A stretch of DNA of 64,000 bases from Craterostigma plantagineum (taxonomy: Eukaryota > Streptophyta > Magnoliopsida > Lamiales > Linderniaceae), in contig JAPQWV010000484.1 in the NCBI GenBank assembly GCA_027422505.1, positions 124,001 to 188,000 of the forward strand, given 5' to 3'. The notes under the pieces are model-generated. The model saw nothing but the letters and a program-made list of their open reading frames with translations. It did no database searches and was not told the origin of the DNA. A program made the position numbers and the translations under genes. This document shows, piece after piece, positions 22,008-32,590 of the stretch. Numbering within the stretch: position 1 is the stretch's first letter; each line of letters begins with the position of its first letter.

Positions 22008-22226
22008 CTACCACCACGCACCACACCTAAACTCTAACCCAAAACGAAACACCCACCTTAAGAACACCTCCGCCCACACCTCATTTTGCGACCATCAAAA
22101 GCCCAATGCTTCCGGAAGAAGCAAGTCAGTGTCGATATGCTCTTAGCGTTAGCTGAAACTCAAGCACCGTCAAGCTCAACATCTCCAAACCAGTCAGAAA
22201 TATCAAGACGTGGAGTCGACCCACAT
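22008..22226 (+). other. Unassigned sequence between duplication and LINE C end
   Basis: No domain is recognised. An open frame starts at 22086 and reads without a stop into the LINE C 3' fragment (see the chimeric frame). The translated part is Ser/Gln/Pro-rich and could be a copia linker region, because copia Pol resumes at 22692, but this is weak. Confidence 0.3.
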
Positions 22227-22613
22227 GCCTGTCCGCTTTGTGATTCGCTCACTGTGGAGACGACCACCCACATTTTCTTTGAGTGTGTTTTCTCCCGCAC
22301 TTGTCTGCGGCTTCTGCGACGCAGGATCCGATGGGATTGGCCTTTTCGGGACTGGACTCAGGGGCTTGCCTGGGCTGCTAGACGGTGGAGGGGTACGCAT
22401 CTACTGCTTCTGGCTTCTCGACACCTGCTTGCTTCGCTGGTTTACCACATTTGGCTTGCTCGCAATAAGCGCTGGCGGGAGGGCATTACGACTACGCCTG
22501 AGCATCTTGTTGCTTGTGTTATTGATTTGTGTTGTCTGCGTTTGAATGGCACGTCTACTAGGTATGCCTTACAGATGGCGGCCATTCGACGTTGGCGGCG
22601 TGTTGCGTGGTAG
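22086..22613 (+). pseudogene. Chimeric open frame: unknown 46 aa fused to LINE zf-RVT
   Basis: A 175-codon frame begins in non-LINE sequence and continues in the native LINE frame from about 22227 to the LINE ORF2 stop. The LINE part keeps the zinc-binding module (CPLCDSLTVE, HIFFEC) and the end RRVAW. The fusion is most likely accidental, made by insertion of a 5'-truncated LINE downstream of an open stretch. No evidence of expression can be read from sequence. Confidence 0.55.
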
Positions 22614-22691
22614 CTGTGTGTGTTTTCATTCACGCATGTACATTCTTTTTCTTCTTTTATATATATACGGGCTATTTCCAAAAAAAAAAAA
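22227..22691 (+). mobile_element. LINE C, strongly 5'-truncated copy
   Basis: Last 130 codons of ORF2, a short 3'UTR with TATATATACGGGC near 22665 and a run of about twelve A. It matches the 3' end of the longer copy at 51060-54817 closely and shares its short 3'UTR of about 80 bp. I could not see a convincing target duplication. Confidence 0.88.
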
Positions 22692-23846
22692 GAAAGCTAT
22701 AACGTCACTTTCCACGAAGAGACTGAGATGGCTCCTGAGCACATCAGTTCAGGACCCGTGCCTAACCCGTGACTTCTAAAAACGACAATTCAGAACCCAT
22801 ACTGATTGGTGTGTTGGCACAGAACCAACAGAGCCCGACAACGACCCAAATTTCGTCGTCAGAAGAAGACATGAGAATAGCCCTAGAAGACTTGGATTCG
22901 CTCTTCGAGCATCTATATTGGTCGAACAACACCATCCCTACACCTATAGTGGAATCTCCACTTGCCGAAGCCGATTACCAAGTACTTCCCATGACCCTGC
23001 CTCATCCGATTCAGAATCACCTAAGAGTGCTGCAACTCCTACAGTAGATGTTGAGGAAATATCATCAGAGATGTCAACTCAAGTACAGAAATGGAATTAA
23101 CTCAACCAGCTGAACAACCTCCCATCACTGGTAATCTCGCTCCACAAATGACTGATGCCTCAAATTCAGAGCCATGCCTCATGAGGGTAAGTGGACTCCA
23201 GCGCATCGAGTCGATCAAATCTTTGGTGATCCCTCGAGTGGAGTGCAAACTAGAAATCAGAGCGGTTTATTCACATGCTTCTTAAGCCAAGCCACCGAAG
23301 GTAGCAGACGCACTTAAGGACACAGATTGGGTGATAGCAATGCAAAACGAACTCAACCAATTCGAACGTCTCCAAGTGTGGACATTAGTACCCCGTCCGC
23401 ATGGGAAAATCATTATAGGGACTAAATGGGTTTCAAGAATAAGAAAAATGAAGATGGAGAGATTATCAGGAACAAGGCGAGATTCGTCGCTAAAGGATAC
23501 AACCAACAGGAAGGAATAGACTACGACGGACGTACGCTCATGTTGCTCGTATCGAAGCTATATGAATGTTTTTGTCTTACGCAACTCACAAGGACTTCAA
23601 AGTCTACCAAATGAACGTAAAATAGCATTTCTCAACGGCGTGTTAAAAGAAGAATCTACGTCGCTCAGCCAGAAGGCTTCGTCGACCAAGAGCACCCTGA
23701 TTATGTCTATCGATTGACAAGGCTCTATACGGACCAAAACAAGCTCCACCTGTTTGGTATGACGTTCTAAGTGAATTCCTCGTGAAGTCTGGATTTATCC
23801 GCGGAACCATCGAGACGACTCTCTTCATCAAATGGCAAGATAATAA
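22692..23846 (+). pseudogene. Copia Pol fragment: integrase-RT linker and RT
   Basis: Plus-strand frames give an acidic Ser/Pro linker (22769-23047), then the start of RT: ALKDTDWVIAMQNELNQFER and VWTLVPRPHGKIIIGTKW (23320-23440), [18 protein letters not shown] (23480-23530), then [26 protein letters not shown] and SGFIRGTIETTLFIKWQD up to a stop near 23850. It resembles the RT of the copia at 1205-10737 and is probably the same family. Frames are broken in at least four places. At 23847 it joins copia gag in the opposite orientation, a rearrangement junction. Confidence 0.82.
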
Positions 23847-24022
23847 TTGAGTTAACCCTAGACCCATGTATTTGGTATCATATAATTGTAGGCAATCAAC
23901 CTTCTTCAAATTGCATGGGTTGTCGAAACCTAGGCCTTCCTTAGAATTATAGAATTCTATGTCCACTGGCTTATTTAGAAATATTGTTCGGTCCATCTGA
24001 CCCCTCTTCGTAAGAAGATCAT

Positions 24023-24258
24023 CTAATTTTCTAATCTTTTTTTGGTAAACGGGCAAAGTCGATGGTGAAACCTCGGGGCCGACCCACTATCTGCTTAACA
24101 GGCCGACCAGGTCAATCGCACATGTCTGGGCCCATGTGGGCAGGCCAAGGGAAATGTCACAGGGATGAGATTCGAACCCAGGACCTCTCCCAACATGACC
24201 CCTAAGCGCCTCAGCTTGACCAGTAGAGCCAAGCCTCATCGGCTAATTTTCTAATCTT
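24023..24258. repeat. Target duplications of SINE copy 1
   Basis: CTAATTTTCTAATCTT occurs at 24023-24038 and exactly again at 24243-24258, with the SINE between. The length of 16 bp is typical for LINE-mobilised insertions. Confidence 0.93.
24039..24242 (-). mobile_element. tRNA-derived SINE, copy 1 (most complete)
   Basis: Read on the minus strand, the 204-bp body opens CCGATGAGGCTTGG and contains a Pol III A box TGGCTCTACTGG (24231-24220) and B box GGTTCGAATC (24178-24169), about 40 bases apart as in tRNA-like promoters. A unique body rich in GGCC words follows, and the copy ends with an A-rich tail (T run at 24037-24043 on the plus strand). The tRNA-like head, short body, A tail and target duplications define a SINE. 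It has no protein-coding capacity and depends on LINE ORF2. It lies in copia gag. Confidence 0.9.
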
Positions 24259-24720
24259 AGAATAGAGCTTCACGTTCTTCACCTAAGAAAGCATAGTTAT
24301 TCTGCGCCGTATGCTTTTCAGCATCAGAGGCACTTGAGCTCTTTGTTAGTTCACTAATCCTAGAATTAGATCCTCCTAATTTTGCTTCTAGGTTAGCGAC
24401 TTTCTCATTAGCGTTAGACAATCTACAATTAAGGGTACATTTCTCGTCTAAGCTCTTAACTAAGCATTTGCAGTCATGTCCTCAAGTTTTTTAACTATAG
24501 AACTATGTTCCTCTAAGTGAATATGCTTAGTCTCACTAAAATTCAAGCTCTTAGCTGGTTCATCTATTTTCGCACTAGATCTCCTTAGGTTATGTTCAGA
24601 AATTTCAAGCTTAGATTCAAGGCTAGAGATCTTATTGAGAGCACTAGTTAATCTTAAATCTAACTATTGTTCTAACATTTTCAAGTTCATTATTATATTT
24701 TTCATGTAGTTCCATTGCAC

Positions 24721-25013
24721 AATTATAATTGATTGTTACTTGGTCTTGTAATGTTTGTTACTTGATCTTTTGATCGTTAATGTGTGTTATGGATTTGATT
24801 TTTTTAATGTTGATTATTGGCTTTTAAAATTTCATTGTCAAAAAGTTTTGGTGTTGTCGAGAATTTTTTGTGAAGTATCAAAAATAGTGATTATCAAAAA
24901 TCTTTGGGTGTTAATCGAAAAGTTTTAAATTGATTACAAACTTCATAAAAATGATCAAAACTTTTTCTGATATGCCAAGTTTATCGAAAATATTGTTTTT
25001 TTTTGTGTGTGAT
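24721..25013. other. AT-rich spacer
   Basis: Very AT-rich sequence with T runs and many short words such as ATCAAAAA; no coding potential or repeat unit is seen. It separates the copia gag fragment from a copia 5' LTR that starts at 25014. Confidence 0.4.
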
Positions 25014-25047
25014 TGTTAGGAATTGATTATAGTGTCTCTAATTACTT

Positions 25048-25274
25048 AAGTCTTGGGTTTATTTATTTTTTTCGAGACCCGGGGAACCCTGGCGGGCCAG
25101 GTAAACCCCAAGGGCCGACCCACTACCTGCTAACAGGCCGACCGGTTCAAACGCACATGTGTGGGCCGATGTGGGCAGGCCTGAGGAAATGTTTACTGGG
25201 AGGGTTCGAACCCGCGACCTCTCCCTCATTACCCCCCCCCCCCCCCCCCCGCAAAAAAAAGTCTTAGGTTTATT
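25048..25274. repeat. Target duplications of SINE copy 2
   Basis: AAGTCTTGGGTTTATT at 25048-25063 and AAGTCTTAGGTTTATT at 25259-25274 differ at one position, which suggests an older insertion than copies 1 and 3. Confidence 0.85.
25064..25258 (-). mobile_element. tRNA-derived SINE, copy 2 (diverged, head replaced by poly-C)
   Basis: The body aligns with copies 1 and 3 from the GGCCGACCCACTACCTGC block (25114 on) to the B box region (GGGTTCGAACC at 25202-25212). The tRNA-like head upstream of the B box is missing: in its place is a run of about 20 C on the plus strand (25231-25250) followed by an A run. Without an A box it should not be transcribed by Pol III. It sits in the U3 part of a copia LTR. 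Confidence 0.85.
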
Positions 25275-25346
25275 AGTAGTTTGGGGAGACATATGATATT
25301 TTGTATAAGTTAGGTGACTGACCTTTAATATACCAATGACTTGTGG

Positions 25347-25355
25347 TATATAAAG
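25347..25355 (+). promoter_or_regulatory. TATA box of the copia LTR
   Basis: TATATAAAG, about 165 bases before the LTR end, the position expected for the Pol II core promoter of a short copia LTR. Confidence 0.6.
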
Positions 25356-25516
25356 CCCATATTTACCCTAATCATGGTTTTAGCAAAAAAATGTTCAAAG
25401 TAAGCCCACCTTGTACTTTTCCTTATAAAAACACACAGTTACACACACTCAAGGTGACGTTTTATGCATATAAATCTTTCTCTTGATCCTTCTTTGGTAA
25501 TATAAGGACAAACAAG

Positions 25517-25528
25517 TGGTATCAGAGG
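25517..25528 (+). promoter_or_regulatory. Copia primer-binding site
   Basis: TGGTATCAGAGG, two bases after the LTR end, complementary to the 3' end of initiator methionine tRNA except for the last base. It primes minus-strand DNA synthesis. Confidence 0.8.
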
Positions 25529-26161
25529 CTAATGTGGATCAATATCTTCGTTTGAATCCAGTTTCGCTTGATTACGTGAGTTGAGGAAGATTTTGCTTGA
25601 AAACCCATTTTCGTATTTTCTATGTTTTTGGGTGTTTTCAAATTGTTTTCATTGATTTCTTTCTCCTAAGACATTAGAAAACTGATTATGAGTACTGGTC
25701 TTTCACGTCGATTTCCGTCAAGTTCGAGTAGTTTGAGCAAAAATGAGTCCAAAATATGTTTTTTTTGGGTCTGTTCATCACTTTCGGGTAGAACTATAGA
25801 ACAGTACTAAGAAATTTGAAGGTTTCGGCCGAAGCGCCCTCGCTGTGCAGAGTTTCGCCAGATCAAAGTCTCTGCAAATTTCAGTCTATTTGATCTTGTC
25901 GCCCGATTCCTCGTTCCTGTAGATCGAATCGCCCGATATAGTACCCAATTTTGGTCAATCGAAACTCCCAATTTCCAATTTAGACTAAAATCGCCCGATT
26001 CTCTAAAAGCCCGACGTTCTAATCGCCCGATTGGCTACAGTACCCGCGAAACTCCCTATTTCCAATTTGGACCAAAATCGCCCGAAACCAAGTATCGATC
26101 ATCTCTAATGCCCGTCATTTCGCAGATCTATTTCGCATTAACGATCATTACCAAACAAAAA

Positions 26162-26821
26162 TATGGACGGTCTTGTTATTGGATCTGACAAACGTGCACC
26201 ACTACTAAGATGTGGAGAGTACGGCATTTGGATGCAACGCTTCACTTCATAGAAATCAAGGATGTAGACCTCGCCAATGACATGCTTTCCTCCATTTTTG
26301 AGGGCCCCGCTCAATTTTGGACCATCATTCCTACCCAACCCAATGCAGTTCCTCCCATTCCAGAGAGAAGAACTCCTAAGGATCCTAGTCGATACAATGA
26401 TGCCGAGAGAGCACGAATCAGAGCGGACAAGCTTGCTAGACACTACGTACTTCAAGCCCTACCAAATGATGTCTACAGGCAAGTGGACGCAATGGCCACT
26501 GCAAAGGATATCTGGGGATGATGGTTGGAACAGAAGTTAGCAAACTATCAAAGAAATCTACATCGTCACTGCCTATGATTCCTTCAAAGCTAAGGAGGGG
26601 GAAGAACTTCGAGACAGTTATCTTCGTTTCCTAACTATCATCAATGAGGTGAGGAAGATCAACATCCAAAAATTCAACTTGAGCACAACATCAAATTCCT
26701 TTCCATACTTCAACCTGAGTGGGGATGGATTGCAGTTCTGGTTAAGCAACATAACAAAGATCTAGATGCTATGGACATTTATTCCCTACATGATAACCTC
26801 TCTCAATACACACAGTATGCA
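26162..26821 (+). pseudogene. Copia gag, frameshifted
   Basis: Starts near the ATG at 26162 (MDGLVIGSDKRAP), shifts into the frame 26210-26521 (DVDLANDMLSSIFEGPAQFW, DAERARIRADKLARHYVLQ, ALPNDVYRQVDAMATAKDIW), then continues after a stop with VTAYDSFKAKEGEELRDSYL and FLTIINEVRKINIQ to about 26821. This is the UBN2-type copia coat protein and resembles the gag at 10252-10737. A leader of about 630 bp separates it from the primer-binding site. It ends where a truncated LINE begins. Confidence 0.8.
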
Positions 26822-27110
26822 CAAGCGATGGAAGGAGGGGATCGTTACAACACCTGATCGACTAGTTGGATGCGTACTCGCTTTAGTCACCATGCGTATT
26901 AGTGGTACGCCCACTAAATATGCTCCAAAAAGATTGGCTATACGTCGGCTGTGGAGGGTGGCATGGTAGTTGGCTGAGATTGGATTTTATAATCGTCTTG
27001 TCTTGTGTTCCCAGTAGCATGTTATTGGTTGACTGTGCGGAGTTATCCTCCCACTCATCATGTACTTTTTTCTTCGTATATATATAAGGAACCTTAAACC
27101 AAAAAAAAAA
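26822..27110 (+). mobile_element. LINE A, very short 3' copy
   Basis: Only the last 48 codons of ORF2 (starting KRWKEGIVTTPDRLV, ending RRLWRVAW), the 3'UTR with the conserved hairpin at 27011-27028 (one G-U pair), the TATATATAAGG terminal word and ten A. Extreme 5' truncation is common in LINEs. It abuts copia gag on the left and a minus-strand LINE directly after its tail on the right; no target duplication is visible. Confidence 0.88.
27011..27028 (+). other. 3'UTR hairpin of the short LINE A copy
   Basis: CCAGTA and TATTGG pair with one G-U wobble around a six-base loop, keeping the stem seen at 10156-10173. Confidence 0.6.
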
Positions 27111-28626
27111 TCCTCACATTATCTCTCGTGATCATCTCTCTCGCCGCCCATCCTCTATTTAGACCGCGCACGTTCCATGAGGCGACAGGGATCATGAATC
27201 ACCCATAAGGGTTGCTGTAGGACCCTTAGTGAGAGGATGATGCTCCTAAAGGTCGGCAAGGACCTCAAACATATTATGGCCATCGACAGGTAGGGATGCC
27301 GTACCGCTTGTACTAGTAGACCCGCCTAATGTCCATTCGTCAAGGTTCCGGGGTGGGTCAGAGTCACGAAGGGAGCGGGTACTAGCTTCATGCACCTTGC
27401 CCTTACCTTTGTCTTGAGGACGACGGTCTCCGCGCCGTGGGTTCGCGGCAACACCTGGCCGGGTGTTCCTATTGAACTCCGTTGTGGGTGGCGGGGCTAT
27501 ATGCGGTTGTTTTGGCGGCACTTTTGGGCGTTGGGTTCCCGTCGTAGGGGTCTTACGGGGGGGGGGGAGCTCTATTCATGGGACAACTCCCGGCTCCATG
27601 GTTCCATGAATCACAAGTGGCACATTTCCTGGGCCGCCATTCATACTGAACTTGAACAGGTACCACTCCTAAGAAACCTCCATTCTGACTTGAGATTCTG
27701 ATGTTGAACTGCTCGATGAATGGTTCCGTTAGGGTTTTCTCGATGCACACACGTGCATATTCAAGGCGTTCCCCGCTAGCTGTGATAGCATCCGCCAATA
27801 GAGGCCTGCCGATTACGCTAGTAACAAATACTCAGCCCCTCTTTATTCCAAAACTCCGAGGGGACGTTGCGTAGTTTGACCCAAAGCGGAATAGTTGTGT
27901 GGTGCTTCTTCATGAAGGACATACCAGGGTGCCAGTTCTCGAGGAATAGCGGTTGCCCGTTCATCAGCCACGGCCCGCCTTCCATAATCGCGGTGCAGGC
28001 TGCCGCCGTCGCGAACCGAAATTGAAAGAAACCATTAGGAGCCGCTCGAACTTCGACTAAATCAGCCCAGATAGATCTGACGAACCTCTCAAGGTGGGGA
28101 AAGTAAGGTCGCTTCCCCAGAACATACCCGACTAGGGTATGCGCCCATCTTGCCGATCCTTTGCAGGTGACTTCCCAAGGTGGTCTAGCCTCGGCCACTC
28201 CCTCGAACACCGTCGGCGCCATGTAAGATAGCTCCAATCTCGCGGGTTGGTCACGTCGTTGGTCCCCCCGGTTAACAATAGCGCCCTGGGTCACCGCAGC
28301 GAATGAGGGCAGAACTTGCCGCTGCTGATGAGGGGTAGACTGGATTTTCATAGTTGAAACCCTAGGCCCAGAAGAATAGAGTGGTACGTTGGTGGTAATC
28401 AAGGCCTGAATTGGTGTCACCGCAAGCAATTGTTCTTCAGCAGTCCCAGCATCCGAGATCGGCCCTACTCTCGGGGCTGGTGGTGGCGTGCCCCGGCGTG
28501 TAGGGAGACGGCGATCCGGATTTTGCAGCGACGTCTCGTCATCGGAAGCATTCTCAAGGATTGGTGCAGATTCATACGGGGCCGTCGGTGAAGCCACGCT
28601 CAGGTCGACATCCTTTAGGGGTACCA
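27111..28626 (-). pseudogene. LINE ORF1 with start of ORF2, minus strand
   Basis: The frame 28858-27818 is LINE-coded from about 28626: an acidic/Pro-rich N-terminal part, then DUF4283 (WAHTLVGYVLGKRPYFPHLERFVRSIW, cited as family hallmark phrases WAHTLVGY and ERFVRSIW; GGPWLMNGQPLFLE; PLWVKLRNVP). It stops early at SICY and continues in the frame 27798-27553 with the zinc knuckle CATCDSWNHGAGSC. ORF2 starts at about 27193 (ATGATCCC, then SWNVRGLN) and is cut after about 80 bases at the tail of the short LINE. The upstream part of ORF1 is missing, as a plus-strand LINE begins at 28627. Confidence 0.8.
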
Positions 28627-29164
28627 ATGGCTTCTTCATATTCAGATTTGAGTCGGATGAGGCGCGAACGGAGTTCCTAGAGGGAGGGTCTTGGCTCATG
28701 CAAGGCCAGCCATTATTCCTAGAGCCATGGCGGCTGCGTATGTCCTTTGCGCGAAGGGAGCTGGTTGAGGTGCCGCTATGGGTGAAATTATGGGACGTGC
28801 CATGCGACCTATGGACGCAGAGGGTCTGGGGCTTGTGCGAGTGCGGTGGGGAGACCATTATTTGCTGATGGCATCACAACCACCGGGGAACGGCTTGATT
28901 ATGCGCGCATCTGTGTGATGTATTGCTGATGGCATCACAGCCACCGGGGAACGGCTTGATTATGCCCGCATCTGTGTGATGAAGCAACTATCTGAGCCTT
29001 TCTTAGAGACATTTATTGTGGTGCTTCAAGGTGATGATGGGGAGGAGGACGTGACTGTACCAATAAGGGTGGAGTATGATTGGAAACCATCACAATGTGC
29101 TCACTGTACATCATGGGCGCACGGGGCAGCCCATTGTCCGCGGAAACCGGAGAGGAAGGTCTAG
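28627..29164 (+). pseudogene. LINE ORF1 fragment (DUF4283 and CCHC knuckle)
   Basis: The frame to 28868 contains NGFFIFRFESDEARTEF, GGSWLMQGQPLFLEPW and VPLWVKLWDVPCDLWTQ. A 61-bp tandem duplication (28863 and 28924) then shifts the frame. The frame 28976-29164 holds the knuckle CAHCTSWAHGAAHC after VEYDWKP. Truncated at the N-terminus and broken in the middle. Confidence 0.78.
28863..28984 (+). repeat. 61-bp tandem duplication in LINE ORF1
   Basis: TGCTGATGGCATCACA at 28863 recurs at 28924; the two units differ at a few positions. The 61-bp spacing is not a multiple of three, so it inactivates ORF1. Confidence 0.9.
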
Positions 29165-29299
29165 GCCCAATCCTCTAGGCACGAATCTGAGGGGCCTGAG
29201 TCTCAACCTATCGTGCGACTTGCTAGACCTAGAGACCATCAGGCAGGGACTAAGCAACGTCATGTCCCTCATAGGCCAGACCCCAATGGCGACCGCCAG

Positions 29300-32200
29300 G
29301 GACTTCAAAGCATGGATAGTCATGGGGGATGCATGGATAGTCATGGGGGACTTCAAAGCTATATTGCACACGGCTGAGGGACGTGGGGGATCACCTCCTA
29401 GGCATGATATGGAAGATTTTCAGGCATGCTTAGTTGGTGCTGATTTGTTGACGATACCTACGATGGGTCGGGTCTTCACATGGTACAACCAACAGCGAGG
29501 TGATGCTGGACTTGGCAATTAGACCGCATTTTGGGCGATCCTTCGTGGTTCGCTAGATACCCAGAGTCACTCTGCCGTTGTGGCCTACCCGCTACCTCGG
29601 ACCATTAGCCTTTGCCTTTAGGTGCCACTATGCCGCGACAGCATAAGTCGACTTTTCGTTTTGATAATTTCTTGACGAAAGATCCGGCCTTCTTGGGAGA
29701 GGTGCAGAATGTCTGGAATGCTCACAAGAGTGGGTTCCCTATGTTCGTGCTAGTTAAGAGGCTGAAGATGTTGAAGTCTCCGTTGATGGGATTGCGAAGA
29801 GCCAAGGGGGACCTAGCGGAGAATGTCAAGGAGGCGAAACAGTTTCTTGATATTGTGCAGGACTTCGCCACAAGATTTCCCACTGAGGACGCGTTTTTTT
29901 ATCTGGAAGGTTTATGCCGAGCGCTATACGCCAAAGCAGTGGTTGTGGAGCAGTCGGCATTATCGCAGCGGGCAAAGCTTGCATGGCTGAAGGACGGGGA
30001 CCAGTGCACGTCCTACTTCTTTCGAAGGGTAGCCATGCGACGGGCTTCTAACCGAATATGGTCGCTTGAGACTGCTACCGGGAAACTGCTGGAGGAGCGG
30101 GATGCGGTTGAAGGAGAGCTGATTGGATTCTACCAGGAGTTATTGGGTCAGTTTGCGCATTCTTCCCCTATTGATAGTGCTGATGTGCAAAGAGCATTGG
30201 AGCGTACGCTTTCCCCAGCGGACGCTACATCCATGATCAGCATGGTTACGCCTATGGAGATCCGGGAAACGCTCTTCTCTATAGGGGATGAGAAAGCGCA
30301 TGGGCCTGACGGGTATACGGTAGCCATTTTTCGAGCGGCGTGGGGGATTGTTGGCGACGAGGTGGTAAAGGCGGTCCAGGACTTCTTCACCACGGGTAGG
30401 ATACTCAAGGGACTCAACAGCACCCTCATCACCTTGATCCCTAAGCGGGATACGCCACGGCGTGCAACGGACTTCAGACCTATTTCCTGTTGCAATGTCC
30501 TCTACAAGGTGATTTCCAAGATTTTGGCCAATCGACTGAAGGCGCACCTCTCTAAGTTGGTGCATGGCTCCCAAACGGCGTTTATACCAGGTCGACGTAT
30601 CAGCGATAATGTGTTGCTGGCGCAGGAGTTGTGCCTTGGTTATAAGTCTAAGGGTCGGCCTCCGCGGGCGATGTTTAAGATTGACTTGGCCAAAGCATAT
30701 GACAAGGTTGAGTGGGAATTCCTCATTTCAGTCTTATGTGCCATGGGCTTTCACCCGACATATATTGGCTGGATTCGTGCATGCCTTACGACGACGGCAT
30801 TCTCCTTGAACCTTAATGGCCCGGTGGTGGTTTTTTCCAGGGATAACGGGGTCTGTGGCAGGGGGACCCAATTTCCCCGTATCTCTTTACGTTAGTTATG
30901 GAAGTCCTTCACGGGCTGATCAGCTTGGGCGTTTCTGAGGAGCCGTGGTTCAGATATCATTGGTGATGCGAGTCCCTTGGATTGGTTTCGTTAGCATTTG
31001 CGGATGACCTTCTTCTTTTTAGCCATGCGGATGTTGTTTCGGTAGCTGTGCTAAAGAAGGCGTTGGACGAGTTTGGAGGTTGTCAGGGCTGCACCCTAAC
31101 CCTGGCAAGAGTGAGATGTACCTATCGAAAAGAGCTATAGGTTTGACGGGCCAACTTCAGGCCCTCATGGGCTATCGCATGGGTCAGCTGCCAGTCCGCT
31201 ACTTGGGTGTGCCTCTTATTACCTCGCGACTGACGCTTGTCGATTGTGCACCTCTTTTACTGAAGGTGGATCAGCGGCTGGGGTCATGGCTCAACCGTTC
31301 CTTGTCTTATGCAGGCCGATTACAGCTGGTTAAATCGGTACTGCAGGCACTTCACGCATATTGGATGGGAGTGTTCTTGTTGCCCAAGGGAGTAGTCAGA
31401 TCTCTGGAAATGTGATTTAGGAAATTCTTGTGGGGAGGGACGTCAGCCAAGGTGGCATGGGAAGTTCTATGTTTACCCGTCTCAGAAGGAGGATTGGGGC
31501 TCAGGTCTATAACTGTTGATAACAAGGCGCTGATGCTGAAGCACTTATCGAGTGTGCTTAAGCGGACACCGGGGTCGATATGGGTGGACTGGTTATATGG
31601 GATGCGTCTGCAAGCTCGGTCGCTTTGGGATCTCCGGGCCTCAGCGAATGACGCTTGGAGCTGGAGGAAGCTGTTGCAGCTACGGCCCTTGATCAGGACC
31701 CTAATTACCTTCTGCGTTGGGGATGGATCCACGATATGGCTGTGGAAGGATCCGTGGTTGTTACCTACACCGCTCTTACAGGCTTTCCCTAGAGGTCCTA
31801 TTGCTATCGGGCTGCCTCCAGATGCACGATTGAGTATGGTTATCGATGCGCAGTGTTGGAACTGGCCAGGGCAGGGGCGGTTGAGTACCTTGAGATCAGC
31901 CGCCTCTTACCATCCGTGACACGTGGAGACCGGGACGGAGTTCTGTGGAATGGATCACCAGATGGAGCTATGACGACGGGTTCGACTAGAGACGTGATGA
32001 GATACATGAGGCCTCATGTCTGTTGGGCTGGTCTATTTGGGGGTCCGTTGAAGATCCCTCGGCATGGGTTCATTCTGTACCTGGGACTACAGGATCGGCT
32101 ATCGACTAGGGACAAGCCATGGATTGCTCAGAGGGCGGGAACTCCTGCTTGTTGCCTCTGTGATGAGCTGCACTATGAGACGGCTACACCTCTTCTTTGA

Positions 32201-32530
32201 CTGTCCATTTTCACGACAGTGCATTCGGATCTTGCGTAGGCGCATTCGGTGGATCTGGCCCTATAGGATTTGAGCACCGGTATTCGTTGGGCAGGGGCTC
32301 GTTGGCGAGGCAAGCATCTACTTCATGCTGCGAACCGACACGTGTTGGCCTCTCTTGTTTACCATATTTGGCATGCACGGAACAGACGCTGGAAGGAGGG
32401 GACCATCACGCCACCTCATAGGCTCGTTTGGTATGTCCATGACCTGGTCATTATGCGTATTAGTGGTACATCCGCGAAGTGCGAGCTACATCGTGCGGCC
32501 ATACGCAGACTATGGCGGGTTGCTTGGTAG
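29300..32530 (+). pseudogene. LINE A ORF2, N-terminally deleted and frameshifted
   Basis: Starts within the endonuclease (GDFKAILHTAEG, Asn of GDFN replaced by Lys). The frame 29612-30895 carries the linker and most of RT (SQRAKLAWLKDGDQC, HGPDGYTVAIF, FRPISCCNVLYKVISK, KIDLAKAYDKVEW) and is lost near RQGDP. FADD is readable near 31000 (LAFADDLLLFSHAD). Thumb and zf-RVT are spread over 31080-31415, 31428-31919, 31853-32200 and 32270-32530. It cannot make active protein. Confidence 0.85.
29310..29351 (+). repeat. 21-bp tandem duplication at the LINE deletion scar
   Basis: GCATGGATAGTCATGGGGGA occurs at 29310 and 29331, flanked on both sides by GACTTCAAAG. It marks the place where ORF1 is joined to the middle of the endonuclease, suggesting slippage or repair at a deletion. 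Confidence 0.85.
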
Positions 32531-32570
32531 GGGCTTGATTTGTGTGATGTAGTTAGAGATGGTGCGTGTG

Positions 32571-32590
32571 ACCAGTAGCCTGTTACTGGT
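32571..32590 (+). other. 3'UTR hairpin of LINE A
   Basis: ACCAGTA and TACTGGT form a perfect 7-bp stem around a six-base loop, matching 10156-10173. Confidence 0.65.

Larger units (their letters stand above)
23847..24720 (-). pseudogene. Copia gag coiled-coil fragment with a SINE insertion
   Basis: Matches the minus-strand gag region at about 5400-4860, for example the stretch around the coding phrase ending near 24290 and the frame 24056-23643 (KIRKLDDLLTKRGQMDRTIFLNKPVDIEFYN), whose counterpart is at 5103-4990. Heptad-like Leu/Glu/Lys patterns continue to about 24720. A SINE with a 16-bp target duplication splits it at 24039-24242. No complete frame remains. Confidence 0.75.
25014..25514 (+). 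repeat. Copia 5' LTR with an internal SINE
   Basis: Starts TGTTAGGAATTG and ends AAACA, followed two bases later by an initiator-Met tRNA primer-binding site. Without the SINE and one target duplication the LTR is about 290 bp, close to the 285 bp of the minus-strand copia LTR at 37285-37569, which also opens TGTTAGGAAT. A TATA box lies at 25347-25355. No matching 3' LTR is seen in the window. Confidence 0.8.

Noticed and set aside
24169..24231. tRNA gene suggested by A-box and B-box sequences
   Set aside because: No acceptor stem or anticodon arm can be folded around the boxes, and the segment continues into a SINE body with tail and target duplications; it is a tRNA-derived head, not a tRNA gene.
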